Assembly: GCF_000471905.2 (NCBI RefSeq)
Contig: NW_006495906.1
Span: 2,483,702-2,547,701, forward strand
Direction of reading: 5' to 3'
Length of the DNA: 64,000 nucleotides
Origin: Amborella trichopoda
Lineage: Eukaryota > Streptophyta > Magnoliopsida > Amborellales > Amborellaceae
Under the pieces are notes generated by a model. The model ran no database searches and was not told the DNA's origin. It saw nothing but the letters and a program-made list of their open reading frames with translations. A program made the position numbers and the translations under genes. This document shows positions 10,335 to 22,407 of the stretch, in pieces (the stretch's first letter is position 1; each line of letters opens with the position of its first letter).

Positions 10335-11915
10335 AATATCTTCAAAAAACAGGAGCTACAACTTTGATGGGGAATGAAGCAGCTAACAAGACCGTTGATG
10401 TTGAGAAAGTTACTATCAAGATGCATGATGGAGTCATGAGAACCTTGACTGATATTAAACATGTTTCAAATCTGAAGAATAATCTTATCTCTTTGAGTGC
10501 CTTATACTCCATTGGCTAAAATTTGGTGGAGAATGTGGAGTTCTGAAAGTTCTAAAGGGTGTTATGGATGTGGTGAAAGATAAAAATATTTGACCAAATT
10601 TATATATACTGCTTAGGAATATTGTCACAAATAAAGCAGTAGTTTCCCTACCTGGTGGTGGTGATTCTGACTTGACTCTATTGCAGCTTATGTGGCTCGA
10701 CGACATGGGTGAGAAACCTTAGGAATAACTTAACAAACGCCAATTGATCAATGATAAGAAGAATTGCAAGTTAGAATTATGTGAGAACTTTGTCTATGAC
10801 AACCAATGTAGGGTGCAGTTTTGCTCATCAAAATATACCACAAAGGCATCCTTGACTATGTCCATTCAGATGTATGTGACCCTGCATCAGTTGTCTCAAA
10901 CGTGAATCTATGTATTTTGTTTCATTCATAGGTAATTTCTCAAAGGTGTAGATTTACACAATAAATAAAAAGATAAAAATGGATATACATTTAACACATT
11001 CAAGCATTCGAAAGCTATGATCTAAAGACAGATTAGGAAGAAGGTCAAACTGATAATGGTGAAGATTACTTTAGTAGAGGTTGTGAATTTTTTTTAAAAG
11101 CGAAGGAATTGTTCGTCAATTAACCACTCTAAAAACGCCATAGCGGAATGTAGTTGTTGAGAATGTGAGCAGGACACTTCTAGAGAATGCCCACCATATG
11201 TTAAATAATGTTGGTTTGTCAAAGGACTTTTGGGTAGAGGCAGACAATATGAAATGTTACCTAGTTAATAAATTACCATTTATAGCAATAGACTACTAAA
11301 TAATGCAAGGGATATGGTCCAGTAAACCTTTTGATTATTCTCATTTACGATTTTTTTTTTTTGTCATGCTTATGTTCATGTGAAGGATAATAAATTGAGT
11401 CCTAGATAAAAGAAGTGTATTTTTTTTTTGTTATATGGATGAATTTAAGCATGTCACCTATGTTTATTATTAGTGGTGATATTAATTTTGTTGAGTCTGC
11501 CACGTTAAAGCATATTCTAAAGGGTGCAGAAAAAAGAAAATAGTAGCAGTGGTGATGTAATTGAAGCACAGTTGACAAATCCAGAAAATACTCTAAAATA
11601 TATGCTAGAAATTCTCTATGAAAGAGTTAAGGGAGATATTGATCATGAGAAGATCATTGAGCCTACTCCAAATGAGAAAGAGCCTCAACTTAGGAAAAGA
11701 ATAAAAAAAAAGTAGTGGTATGGTACGGTTTTGAGGACATAGTGGCTTATGCATCGGCTGCCACAAACTACGAGCCATCAAATTTTAATGAAGTTATGCA
11801 TGATATTGATAGTAAGGGAGTGGAATGATGTCATAAATGAAGAAATAATGTTTCTTTAAAATAATCATACTTGAATTCTCTTGAAGTTGCCTGAAAACAA
11901 GAGAGCCTTTGGATG
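10335..11915 (+). pseudogene. Ty1/copia polyprotein fragment (pre-integrase, integrase, start of RT), left part
   Basis: Plus-strand copia remnant. It opens at 10,335 with the protease-to-integrase linker (LMGNEAANKTVDVEK..., then MRTLTDIKHVSNLKNNLISL near 10,435-10,497). The HTTKG-like entry and YFVSFI block of integrase lie near 10,820-10,930, the TDNG catalytic block near 11,053 and a TPQQNG-like block near 11,130. The LSKDFWVEA block follows at 11,216. The linker YGFEDIVAY and a WNDVINEEI entry to RT reach about 11,900, ending at a GCR.. motif. Stops and frameshifts are frequent. Gag and the 5' LTR are missing, and RT resumes beyond the inserted Tat element at 32,870. Confidence 0.85.
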
Positions 11916-11996
11916 CAGAAATGGGCTAGGGTCGTGGTGGTAGCACCCCCACACCCTCATTACCACGTTATGGTTTCCATTCTCGCTGAAACTACC
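11916..11996. other. Short unexplained sequence between copia break and Tat element
   Basis: About 80 bp that is neither copia coding sequence nor Tat LTR. With about 95 bp on the other side of the Tat element (32,777-32,870) it may be a small older insertion in the copia RT into which the Tat element later jumped. It ends with CTACC, the left copy of the Tat target duplication (11,992-11,996). Confidence 0.5.
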
Positions 11997-13608
11997 TGTA
12001 GACATCTCAATCCCAATCAAGGAAGCTGTGTAAGACTAAAATACATCTGAAAGCTACTCAGGCACTTGAACCAATCACACCCCTTCCTGAATTGAACATA
12101 AACCATCCCTCATGAACCCAAATTCGAGCACTGTAGAATGCCCCGAAGAACAAGCAAGGCGTATCAAAACCAAAAACTACCGAGCTGGAAGTGGTTTGGA
12201 AGCTGAAAGTCTGGACGCCATTGCTAATGGTGTCAGCGCCAGTCTCAGTGCCAACGCAGGAAGACTACTTAACACTCTGAACAGGCACGGCACCACATGA
12301 AAGAAGAAAAAGGCTATACACAATTTCTAACAGCACCACCTCCACTGAGAGAAGCGCCATCCCTTTTATAGTTAAAGATGAATACAAGCTGAATGTACGG
12401 ACATGTGTCACATGTCAGTATGGACTAACACGTGCCGATAACTATTGATATGTCAGGTGTTAGTATGGAAGGGTGTGCCACTCTCATATTCACTGAATGA
12501 AATGTCACATCAGTTGTCGATCATACAATGACATCCAATGGTACTGACACTGACGACACTGGGAATGGCACCAACGACAATTAGAATGGTGTCAAAATCT
12601 GATTGGTCGATCAGTTGTATGGAAGAATGCCCAGAAGATGACATGTGTCAAATTGTGTTAGAAAGTCGTTTTGAATGTCTCCAACGACACTTCCAATGAT
12701 GTTAGGCCTTTGACACCCCTTCCACAAAGTTGTACCTAGGCCAGGATCACGTGATCTTGGAGTATTTAGTTGCGCTAACAGTAATTAATGTTGATTGCGT
12801 GCCATTGCTAGTGGCTCCAAAGCCACTACAAGTGGTGCCATAATTTGAATGGCTCAAATTGCATAAAAAACGACCAATGGTGATTGTGGAACTATTCTAC
12901 TCATAAATAAAGGGTTTCTGCTCGAGCAAAACGCTCAGAAGTTTTATAAAATTTTGCGTAAGCTCTGTTGGACAGGCCAAGAATTTTCTAAAAAGAGCAT
13001 GTAAGCTCTACCGAATCAAACGCTTATCCAACCCCTAAAATGAAATCCAAACCCCATACCTCAAACCTTAGGAGTCTTATTCAATTTAATCCAAACCGAA
13101 GGCAGTCTAAATAATTTGACTTTCCAGACCCTCATCTACTTATAACGTTGACTGGTAAAAACCTGAAGGACCAGGACTACTTGTGCAATTATCGACAATG
13201 AACCAATGTTGACTCCGAGTGTAAGGCCTAGGGGGCCCTGGCCTAAGGTATCATTTCTCTTCTAATTTTTATTTTGTTAATGACAATTACAAGCTTTCTT
13301 TAGTTTCATTTATTGCTTTCTTTAGCTTGGTTCTATTTTGAAACCCTTCATTGAACCACACCCCCCCACTCCCCCGCCCCCCCGGCCCTCTTTTCTTATA
13401 AATATTCTGAAAACCTCTCTCGAACTCTAAGACTAAGGTGTATGGAAAGCCAGCTTTGCTGGCAGTTCAAGAGGGATGAGGTCTTATGGCCAAATTCTTG
13501 CCCAGAATGCAATTTGATGGGACCATTTTTTCTATCAACACTTTTGACGAGTTTACGCCCAAAACTAAGGTAGGACCAAGTTCTTGCCCTCTTTTTTTAG
13601 TATAAACA
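11997..13608 (+). repeat. 5' LTR of the Tat-like element
   Basis: About 1.6 kb, direct repeat of 31,297-32,776. It begins TGTAGACATC and ends TATAAACA. Landmarks shared with the other LTR include ccatccctcatgaaccca, taggccaggatca near 12,731, a (C)ATAAATA TATA-like box near 12,903, and agccagctttgctgg near 13,449. A C-rich expansion near 13,361-13,385 is absent from the 3' copy. Confidence 0.9.
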
Positions 13609-13611
13609 GTC

Positions 13612-13630
13612 TAGCGCCCACCGCGAGCCT
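13612..13630 (+). promoter_or_regulatory. Primer binding site of the Tat-like element
   Basis: TAGCGCCCACCGCGAGCC follows the LTR end by 3 bp. It resembles the TGGCGCCCACCGTGGGGC primer site common in plant Tat-type gypsy elements, with two or three substitutions. This fixes the plus orientation. Confidence 0.7.
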
Positions 13631-15300
13631 GTCAAGCCTCCCTTACACCCTTATTTTTGAACCTTTGAACTTCACCCCAAAGGGCCACCATCAACTTGGA
13701 GTTCGTTCCGGCTCGTTACGAGCCTCTTTTCGCTTATTTTGGAGTTTGGAACACTAAAATTTCACTGAAAATTGCATTAAGGAGATAATGCCTTCTTGTC
13801 TCAGTACCTTTTGTGCATTCCCTAAAATCTCAAAGTACAGGTCGCGCCAGTGGCGTCAAATCGCTAAGACGCCAGCAAATGTTGTTGACCTTTCACGACC
13901 TCTTAGTTTCCATTTTGAGTTCAAGGAACTTATGGGCCAACGACATTGCCAATAATGTTGAAACCATTGTCACTGTCGCTGGTCCCTTCTTCCCTGTTAT
14001 GCTCTTTCTTCAGTTGGTCAGAAGTGATAGAGTATTCCTCAGTTGGCACTATCATTGATTTTGGCACCATTCACACTGGCGCCCGAGCCAGGACCGTTTG
14101 CTGGTCTCAGCAAGTCCTGATCCTGGCGACACTACCATTGGTATTGGCACCATTGCCATACTCGCCATATCTAAGTCACCCCAAACCTTTATGTTTTTGC
14201 TTGGTAGTGTAGCCTTACCGATTTCCAACATCTCTATCTGCTCCTCGACATCTTTAATTTAAGGGACTTCCAGCTCCCCACTTAGACCGTGCTTCGAGAA
14301 GGGTCACACATGACTCCAAGAGCGCTCGGTCCGGCATAAGCTGCATTTTTCACTTAAACCATGCCTTTAGTCAGTTTTTCAACCCAAAGCGCACCTCACT
14401 AGGCACCAACATGCACTTGTTTTATATTACACACTTACGCATGCACCCTATGCACAAGTGAAAAATTATCTATCAAACTCAGTTTTTCAAAAAACATATA
14501 TCTGGCCTTAAGGTTTATAGAACAGGCACCTAGTTCCTAGAGGAAGGGAAGTTGGGATTGTGGGCCCTCAACCGGAGTGCACTTTCTGTATATACTTGGC
14601 CTCTAAGAACACGCCACACTACTTTAGACCCATAACCACTTAAAGAGTGGCTCAGACCAAAGGTGTGCGTATCCAGTTACCTGCCCTATTTTCTAAAATG
14701 GTTAACCCTTAGGTAAGATCCCCTGACCTTGCCTCACCCATTAGTGGTCTAGAGGTACCAATGTCTTTTCTTATGCTTGTTTTCTTTGCTTAGCGAGATG
14801 TACTTTGACCCAAGTGCGAGGGTGTGGGACTTAGACATGGAGTCCACAGCTACCTCATGCCCAAGACCAGGTGTGTCGAATGGCCACATAGTGGGACCAC
14901 ACGTTTCCATCCCCTGGGACTATGGGACACAAATTCAACTCAAGACTATGGTTAAGTCTCCCAACTATTTCTATGGTTACCCACGAGATTACCGGCCAGA
15001 TGTTGGGGTCATCAAGTTTGAACTGCCATAAGAACCTTGAACAACTAGGGTGTCAAGCTAGGTGTAATCCTCTAGGAATCTAGATTGTTACAACTGTCTT
15101 GATGTCGAGCTCAAGACAGGGTTTGTATCCAAGCCTTCGATGGCAATCAAGCCAATGATCTTAGTGTAGCTAGTCTTGGAATCCCAGTAGCTCCTGCTCA
15201 ACCCCACAAGGAGACATCCCTTAGGCATAGCACATCCAAGGCCTCTAGCACTCATAATAGTTGTGGGGTTGATCACACACCTCTTAGGACCACTCCACCT
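13631..15300 (+). other. Leader / 5' untranslated region of the Tat-like element
   Basis: About 1.7 kb between primer site and the first gag-like frame. Short open stretches (13,813-14,058; 13,946-14,212; 14,777-15,031) match no family that I recognise. One includes a motif-free, Tyr/Pro/Asp-rich segment before 15,031. Possibly leader plus a decayed N-terminal gag part. Confidence 0.45.
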
Positions 15301-15327
15301 AATGTAGGGGTAGTAGGGGATCCTAGC

Positions 15328-16000
15328 ATGGCTCAGATTCCACTAAGGATTAGCCCACCTATGGTAGGTAGCACCATAGATCAGGTCGTAATAGTCCAAG
15401 TTGTTCTCCAAGCTATGGGAAACCCTAGCTTAGGGCATGCAGTGAACCTTTCGGCCCAACCTAATTCAGGGTCCCCACAATTCGGTAGCATGAAACCTAA
15501 CCCTAGATGTTGCCTAGCCAACCCACATTCGACCCATCATATCCCTTCTACCATCAACATCAATACGATCCTCAACCTAAGGGAGCTCCACCTGCCTCTA
15601 TGATGCTAACTTCTCCACTGGTACACCAACCACCCATCTATTCAGCTGCTCAACCCATGACCCTGGGAAGTAACCCTTGGGCATCATTTGTGTAAGAGGA
15701 TGCCAAATACCCATTTTTAAAAGACCGGGTCAAAACCATTTGAGGGGCCCTACATCAACTAGGGGTTGACGATCCTGCCCTCATGGAATCTTATGATGAG
15801 TCCTACCGTCCTAGCATGGCTCACAAGTCCCTTGGCTCTCTACCCTAGGCAACTTCGACCTCATCAAGGAATGACCCTGTTAACTCTCATCGATTGTGCA
15901 CTAAGCCCAAGTAAAAAATGGTTTTCTAACTCGAATGTCCTAGAATATAAAGCTCAGTCTAAGTATCAGCAAACAGCATTTGCCTATCTTGATCCATAAA
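15328..16000 (+). pseudogene. Tat-like gag N-terminal remnant
   Basis: Plus-strand frames at 15,328-15,603, 15,507-15,695 and about 15,700-15,998 encode a Pro/His/Gln-rich segment (QPPIYSAAQPM, GSNPWASF) followed by FLKDRVKTI.GALHQLGVDDPA. This is the arrangement of the N-terminal part of Tat gag before the capsid core. The capsid core, Cys/His region and protease expected next are missing: RT sequence starts about 100 bp later. An internal deletion is the simplest reading. Confidence 0.45.
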
Positions 16001-16109
16001 GGACTATACTCTCATTGAGTTTATGTTCCATTATATCAAAATATTGAATACAAGCTCTCATAAAGCCTTTAATGGTCACATAAACCCAACAAAGATAACC
16101 AAAATTGGG

Positions 16110-16960
16110 ACTTCCCTGTTGCCTGAAGAACAAGACAATATATCTTTCTTAAATAATACCGAGATGTCTTTGCATATTCATATAATGACATGCCTGGTTA
16201 GATCCCACTCTAATGAGCACCACCTCAATGTGCGCAAAGAGCTGACCCCAATCATGCAAACCAGTCGACTAAAGACCTATCTAGAACTAAAAACTAAAGA
16301 GGAAATCGATAAACTCTTAAAGGAAAATTTCATCATGCTTAACAATTTATTCTGATTGGCTGGCCAACATTTATAGTCATCCCCAAGAAGGACAGGAGAA
16401 TCTGAATGTGCATTGACTTTAGGGATCTGAATAAGGCATGCCCAAAAGATGACTTTCCACTGCTTAATATAAGTACCCTAATCGACAATATTGTCAAACA
16501 AGAAATGTCATTTACGAATGGCTTCTTGAGATACAACCACATTCGTATGGCTAAGGAAGATCACATAAAAATTTCTTTTACTATGCCATGCAGAACATAT
16601 TGTTGCCGAGTCACGCCCTTCGAACTTAAAAATTCCGGAGCAACATACCAAAGGGCCATGACCTTTATTTTTCATGATATGATGCACATCAGCATGGGAA
16701 ATTACATGGATGACATCTTAGTCAAATCTAAGACTAGGGATGACCATTGCACCAATCTAAAATTGTTATTCTATTAATTCCAAAGATACCAACTCAAGCT
16801 CAACTGGTAAAAGTGTGGCCTTCAGAGTCGCTTCGAGAAAATTGTTGGGCTTCATCATCAGTTGGAGAGGCATTGAGGTAGACCCCCTAAAAATTCGGGC
16901 TATTGCCAATATGACACCTCCCCAAATATCTGAGGCCTACAAGTAAGAATACAAGCCATA
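16110..16960 (+). pseudogene. Tat-like reverse transcriptase
   Basis: RT domain (RNA- and DNA-dependent DNA synthesis from the genomic transcript). Blocks in order are an RKELTPI entry near 16,240, EEIDKLLKENFI near 16,299, CIDFRDLNKACPKDDFPL at 16,409-16,462, the palm block with ATYQRAMT near 16,643, and the catalytic YMDD at 16,703-16,714. The LKNSGATYQ block separates it from chromovirus RT. The frame from 16,406 is open for 123 codons through the active site, but stops on both sides break the domain. Confidence 0.88.
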
Positions 16961-16969
16961 AGGCATTTC

Positions 16970-17540
16970 ATTTCTCAATTAGAAAACAAACGTGAACCCT
17001 TCAATCGACTATTGAAAAAAGATACATCGTTTGTGTGGGATGAAAAAAGTCAAGAAAGCACTTGATTGGATCAAGCAATACCTGTCAAACCCACCACTAT
17101 TAAGCCCACCTGTTTCTAATGAACCCATGTTCTTGTTCCTCTCGGTGAAAAATAAGACCATGGGGCCTATGTTGGGGCAGTATGACAACCAGGGATAGGA
17201 GAGAACCATCTAACTATCTCAGCAGACCATGGTCGACTATGAATCCTGATACATGAATGTTAAACACTTCCTAGCTCTCATATGGGCAATTCATAAACTG
17301 ATGCATTATGTCTTATCATATTCCATTAAACTCATCTCAAAGATGGACCCACTGAAATATATTATTGAAAATACATTCCTCAACGAATGGCTAGCTAAAT
17401 GGCACATACTCCTAAGTGAATTTTAGATCGATTGTGTCACTCAGAAATCAGTCAAGAGGCAAACAATTACGGATCACTTAGTAGAACATTCAATTCTTGA
17501 TGACGCACCAGTCAATACTAACTTACCTAATGAAGACCTC
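16970..17540 (+). pseudogene. Tat-like RNase H
   Basis: Continues pol after RT. Recognisable pieces are MFLFLSVKNKTMGPMLGQ near 17,127-17,180, VDYES near 17,230, LALIWAIHKLMHYVLSYSIK near 17,272-17,331, SKMDPLKYIIE near 17,338-17,370, and LAKWHILLSEF near 17,393-17,424. The closing ITDHLVEH lies near 17,468-17,490. This is the Ty3/gypsy RNase H that follows RT. Several stops interrupt the frame. Confidence 0.82.
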
Positions 17541-17599
17541 TTCAATGTCGAGGATCGGACTTAGGAGCTCCATTTTAAGGGTGTAAGGAATGAATATGG

Positions 17600-17960
17600 G
17601 GCGGCGTAGGAGTCATCTTATGCTCCCCATAAAGGATTTTAATGCCCATCATTGTGAGACTCGATTTATGTACAAACAATATCACAGAATATGAAGCCCT
17701 AATAATGTGGCTCAAAAATGCCGCAGAACTGCGGATCGAAAGATTATGAGTCATCGGTGATTCCCTACTAGTGATAAGCCAGATTTAAGGGGCACGGAAG
17801 ATGTGAGAAGAAAATTTGATTCCCTATTACAAAAAGGTGGGCACTTGATAAGAAACTTCAAAGAAATCACTTTCTAACATGTGAGTAGGGAAACTAATAT
17901 ATTTGTACATATTTTACCCATTCGGCTTCAATAGTCAGTATCCTGCCTGAAATGAATGTC
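17600..17960 (+). pseudogene. Second (archaeal-type) RNase H, diagnostic of Tat-lineage gypsy
   Basis: A second RNase H-like block follows the first. The strand shows NNITEYEALIMWLKNAAELR near 17,661-17,720 and VIGDSLLVISQI near 17,752-17,787, matching the NNxAEYEAL and GDSxLVxxQ motifs of the additional RNase H in Tat elements. Asp of GDS and Glu of EYEAL are present. The QEI.F.HVSRETN segment follows. This domain is what places the element in the Tat lineage. Confidence 0.8.
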
Positions 17961-18199
17961 AAGCTCTTATACGTTAGGTACAAACATGACCTCTCACCCC
18001 TAGTAAATAAGAAAATGGAAGAAATTGACGAAGAAAGAGAAGTAAGTGAGAGGGGTCTTTTCTACAAACGCACAAGGCCACATAGAACCAAGGCCATGGT
18101 ACACTGACGTGCTGGCTCCACTAAGAAATAATTAATATTCAGAAGGAGCTAGCCTAAAAGGCAAGGAAGACCTAAGAATATTTTTAGTAAATTTTGTTA

Positions 18200-19272
18200 T
18201 CCTGGGCGACCAAGTCTACAAGAAATCCTTTGAAGGGGTCCTCCTAAAGTGTGTCGATCACTCCAAAATCAACCAAATTCTTAATGAAACACAAACAAGA
18301 AGGACACCGGCCTTCGCCCAGAAATTAAGTGCTAAGGATTCTACTGGACCATGATGGAATAAGATTGTTAGAAGCATGCAAAAGCTATCCTAACTGCCAA
18401 ATTTACATCATCCATGTGCCATCCGTGCCCTTAAATTCAACACCACCAATATGACATTTCACTAAGTGGGCCATTGATGTCATAGGGATGATAACCCCTT
18501 AGGCATCAAATGGACATATGTTCATCTTAACAGCCACTTAAGTATTTCACCATGTGCGTTGAAGCTACCACCTTCACAAAAATCAAGGGGCGGCACATAG
18601 CCCCCAGTTCATTAAAAACACATAGTCTTCAGGTTTGGAGTCTCAAAAACAATTGTCCTAGATAACGAGACAAACTTCAAGTACGATACTATAACTCCTG
18701 TATGCAAACAATTCAACATAACTTAGAAATTCTCAACACCATATTATCCATAAGGAAATGGCCATGTTGAGGCCACCAACAAATCCCTTCTCAACATCAT
18801 TAACAAGATTGTAGAGGACGGGAAGGATTGGCACGAAACAAATGAGAAGATGCGCACAAGAATGATGTTATTCTCACTTGTGTATGGCACACAGGCAGTA
18901 ACGCCTTTCGAGATTGGTATATCTTTCCTTAAGATACTCACTCACTACGCTTCAAGCGACAAGGAACTATATGTGGCTTGCCTGGCCTCCTTCATCACAC
19001 TTGATGAAAGCTAGCTCTGAGCCTACAATACCATGAGGAGCTGCCACCAGCGGGTCAAGTGAGCCTACCTAACGAAAGTCATCCTTAGACAATTCAAAAT
19101 AGGCAACACGGTGCTAAAGAAAATATTCCATTCATTCGCCAATCTACACCCATTGGGAAAATTCAAACCTAATTGGGAATTACTATTTGTGGTAACTGAG
19201 ATACATCTTGGAAACTCTAAGAGAAAAATCACGAGGCTCATCAATATTATGTACCTCAAAAGATACTACCTG
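18200..19272 (+). pseudogene. Tat-like integrase and pol C-terminus
   Basis: Highly degraded integrase (joins cDNA to host DNA). The zinc-binding and core parts are visible only as shifted fragments (near 18,330-18,480 and 18,540-18,960). The C-terminal segment is clearer: AYNTMRS near 19,020, then FKIGNTVL near 19,096, GKFKPNW near 19,157-19,180, and a final INIMYLKRYYL ending at 19,272. That ending is typical for Tat pol. No catalytic triad could be confirmed. Confidence 0.7.
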
Positions 19273-21660
19273 TAGGGGACACAAAGACAAAACAAAACAA
19301 AACAAAAAGAAAAGAAAAAAGAAGAAAGATAAATGGCGGACATAGTGTAAACCCGAACAAAGGCCCCATAGGTTAAAACACAAAAAAAAAATTTGGACAC
19401 AGTGAAAATCCGAAAAGAGCGCCGTAGGTAAGAAAGGAAATGATAGACATGGTGAAGACATAGTGAAAATCCAAAAAAGGCGCTATTACGGTATGCCTTG
19501 GATGAATACCCCAAAAGGGGCATCTGAAGCACGGTCCTCATCTAAGTAAGGAAGGGATCGGACCATCCGAAACTCATGACAAGATCCAAAGATCACGATT
19601 TCCCTAACCCACTTGGGAATCTGAGGGGACTTCGCAGAGCTAGGGGCGACACCCTTCGGCCTCCAAGACATGAGTTGAAGAGAAGCCAAAGGATATCTCT
19701 CGACACACAAAGAAACGTGCGAGGCTCCAAGGTGAGAGGTACGCGAGAATTTCGAATCCCCGTGATCCGATCGAAACCGGTCCAGCTCTAATTTAAAAAT
19801 TTCAACCTAATGAAAAATCTCCTTTTCTAAAAAGAAACCATTTTCAAAAAAGAATCATTCTCCTCTTAAGATTTTTTACTTGGGGCAAAACTGTTTCCAA
19901 AATTAGGATTTCAAACTAATTTCTAGGTAATTTTAACCTCATGACCGCGCTTATTCCTTATCCCAACCAAAAGGGCCACAGGTGACTAAATTGTTAGGCC
20001 CACCGCCTGTTTCGAAAGAGAGTTCTGAAAATTTATCCTGAAGTTTTGAAAATTTATCCTGCACCCCTTTCAAATTATTTTTGAGACTATTTTCAAAAAT
20101 AGGATCTATACTCCATGGTTGCACAAGTATAAACTGCTAATGACAAGGCTAACAAAAGGAAGAGCTCTCTCTCACCCACATTCCTGAGGCAAAAAGGGGT
20201 GACTCGTTCTCCATAGGTGTGTACCTTCCTAAATTAAACCAAGAAAACCGGCAAATCGACCTACAAGGGTCAAGACCCGTCACTTGCCCATGGGCATGCA
20301 TGCGTCCGGTGCGGCATGCTACTGACCTATATACATGTAAGGGACTTGGCCCATATGTAAATATATGCGATTGATTCAATCTGCATACAAATGGAAATTA
20401 TACATTAGTGCAATGCACCACCACCGAGTACTTGGCTAAACAAATTTCCCTCGGATCATGTGGGTGCAATCGGTGAATGCCCACACGCTAGTCAATCCCT
20501 AAATAGACATATACACAATCGGTGGATGCCCATCTGATTCGTATATCGCTCAAAAGTGGAGGAGTTATCCACATGATCTAAGATGGCAAATATTTAGAAC
20601 TCAAATATGTGCATTTGATGACAAATATAAACAAGCCACATGAGATGAAATGAAAATAGCGATAAGAAACCCAAAGTCAGCCACAACTCACAAGAAGCAC
20701 TTAAGCGCTCCAATATACAACAATCCAAGGGAAAAGAAAAACAGAAAACAATCCTAAGGCAATCAAAATGCCAAAATATAGGAAAATGTTGTAGCTGGCC
20801 ATCTGACATATGTTGAGCCTCCTCCTCTCCTCGACCCTCTGCCAATCTGTTGAGACCCCTAGTTGCCTGTATAGGCTGAAAAAGAAAAGAGAGAAGACAA
20901 ATACAAGATAAATTTCCACCCTTGAGATCCCAGGGATAGGAAAAACAAACAGATCAAAATCCAGAAGTCGGCTATTGGTGACTCCACCCCAAAATAAATT
21001 TTAGGGGAAGGAGAGAAGGGCTCCAGAAAGCCCTACCCCTGTTTTCCTAAAAATCAAGATAGTCTCGGGTAAGCCCTAGAAGTAGAACTCTGTGAACCCC
21101 AAGATCCGTCTTGGGGCATGAGGGAAGGGACCCATAACGGAATCTGCCTCATCATAGGTACGGTCCCAAGTAGGCCCTAAGGTTAGATGGTCAGTAAAAG
21201 AAAATATACGCATACAAAATCTAAATAAGTATACGATAGAAAGCTAGGGACAATCGTGAGGCTCTCCCTGAAGCAAAAAGGAGCAACCCAAAGCCAATAG
21301 GACCCAAGGCCACGTGAATAAGCACGTTAGTCCCAGGCTATCCGAATCAGGCCAATGCAAATCCCCACCCTCAAAAAAAAAACATCCCACGACGGCTACA
21401 TTAGAAGAAGAAAATAAAGCATCGTGAGACCTCTCGAGGTAAGGCTTGCACAAGTCCCAAGACAGGCTTCAAGGCCTACCCCAAAACTTTTGGGAGAAGG
21501 CCTATCCAAGATGCCAAAGCATCAAACTAGGGTTCAGAAGCTTAAAAAGCAACGCTATGACTCCGAGCCAAAGGTATTAGACCCCCTGAAAGATGAATCA
21601 CTTCCCGATCGGCCTAAATCCGATAGTTAATTATCTCAACAAGATCCTAATGATACCTGC
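19270..21660 (+). other. 3' untranslated region of the Tat-like element, with short repeats
   Basis: Non-coding. At 19,336-19,490 three diverged units of about 40-50 bp read like gacacagtgaaaatccgaaaagggcgcc, a type of short repeat common downstream of pol in Tat elements. An A-rich stretch at 19,279-19,330 precedes them. From 19,500 to 21,660 only short frames without family features are seen. Confidence 0.6.
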
Positions 21661-21664
21661 TTGG

Positions 21665-22402
21665 GGTAGTATGTGATCATATTACGATGTCAAGTTTTGT
21701 ATGACGATAAACTGCTTAGATGGCTCCTTGGTCATACAAGCCTAACCTACGAGCATTCTATTTTTAAATTCCTCTCTTTTCATTATTTACTCATAGTTCC
21801 GTGGTCGGATGAGCCTAAACTGCATGGTCATCTCAAATTTTCTTTATTTTCATTTTCGTTCTCAACATTTTTCAAGTCTCTAATCCTTCATTAGCCCATG
21901 GTGGAAAAATCCATACCATCTCTCTTCTTTCTTGTCAAAATCTATTTCAGTGCTCCTTGGTCATACGAGCCTAAACTATGACCATTCTATTTCAAAAAAT
22001 TTCTCACCTTTATTTTCAAAATTTTTCTTTCAATGTTCAATTGTTGCATAAGCCTAAACCGTGTGATTGTCCCATCTTCAAAATCTCTCCATTTTCATTT
22101 TCTAGAATTTTCTCTATTGCCCACAGTGGTAAAAAACAAAGTTATTTTTGAAATCATTCCATCTCACTCTTCTCAAAACATTTATTTCACTAGTCCTTAG
22201 GGGCATGAGCATAAACTGCTAACCACACTGCAGAATCATATTCTTCTTATTTCATACATGAATCCAAATTGCCATTCTCAAAAGTCATTTTCAATTAGCT
22301 CTATGGATGAGGGCAAACTGCTATTTTCAACAACTCCTCTCAAAACGACCATCTGGTACGATGTAAAAGATTGGGACCCCAATTTTAGTTCAACATCAAA
22401 CA
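21665..22402 (+). repeat. Imperfect tandem repeats in the Tat 3' region
   Basis: Five or six diverged units spaced about 70-160 bp, each with a core like ccttggtcatacgagcctaaactatgaccattctatt, near 21,727, 21,799, 21,957, 22,037 and 22,196. The same core (gcatgagcttaaaatgcacaaccatctct) continues at 30,518-30,548 on the other side of the chromovirus. The array was therefore present before that insertion split it. Confidence 0.75.
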
Positions 22403-22407
22403 CCTGT

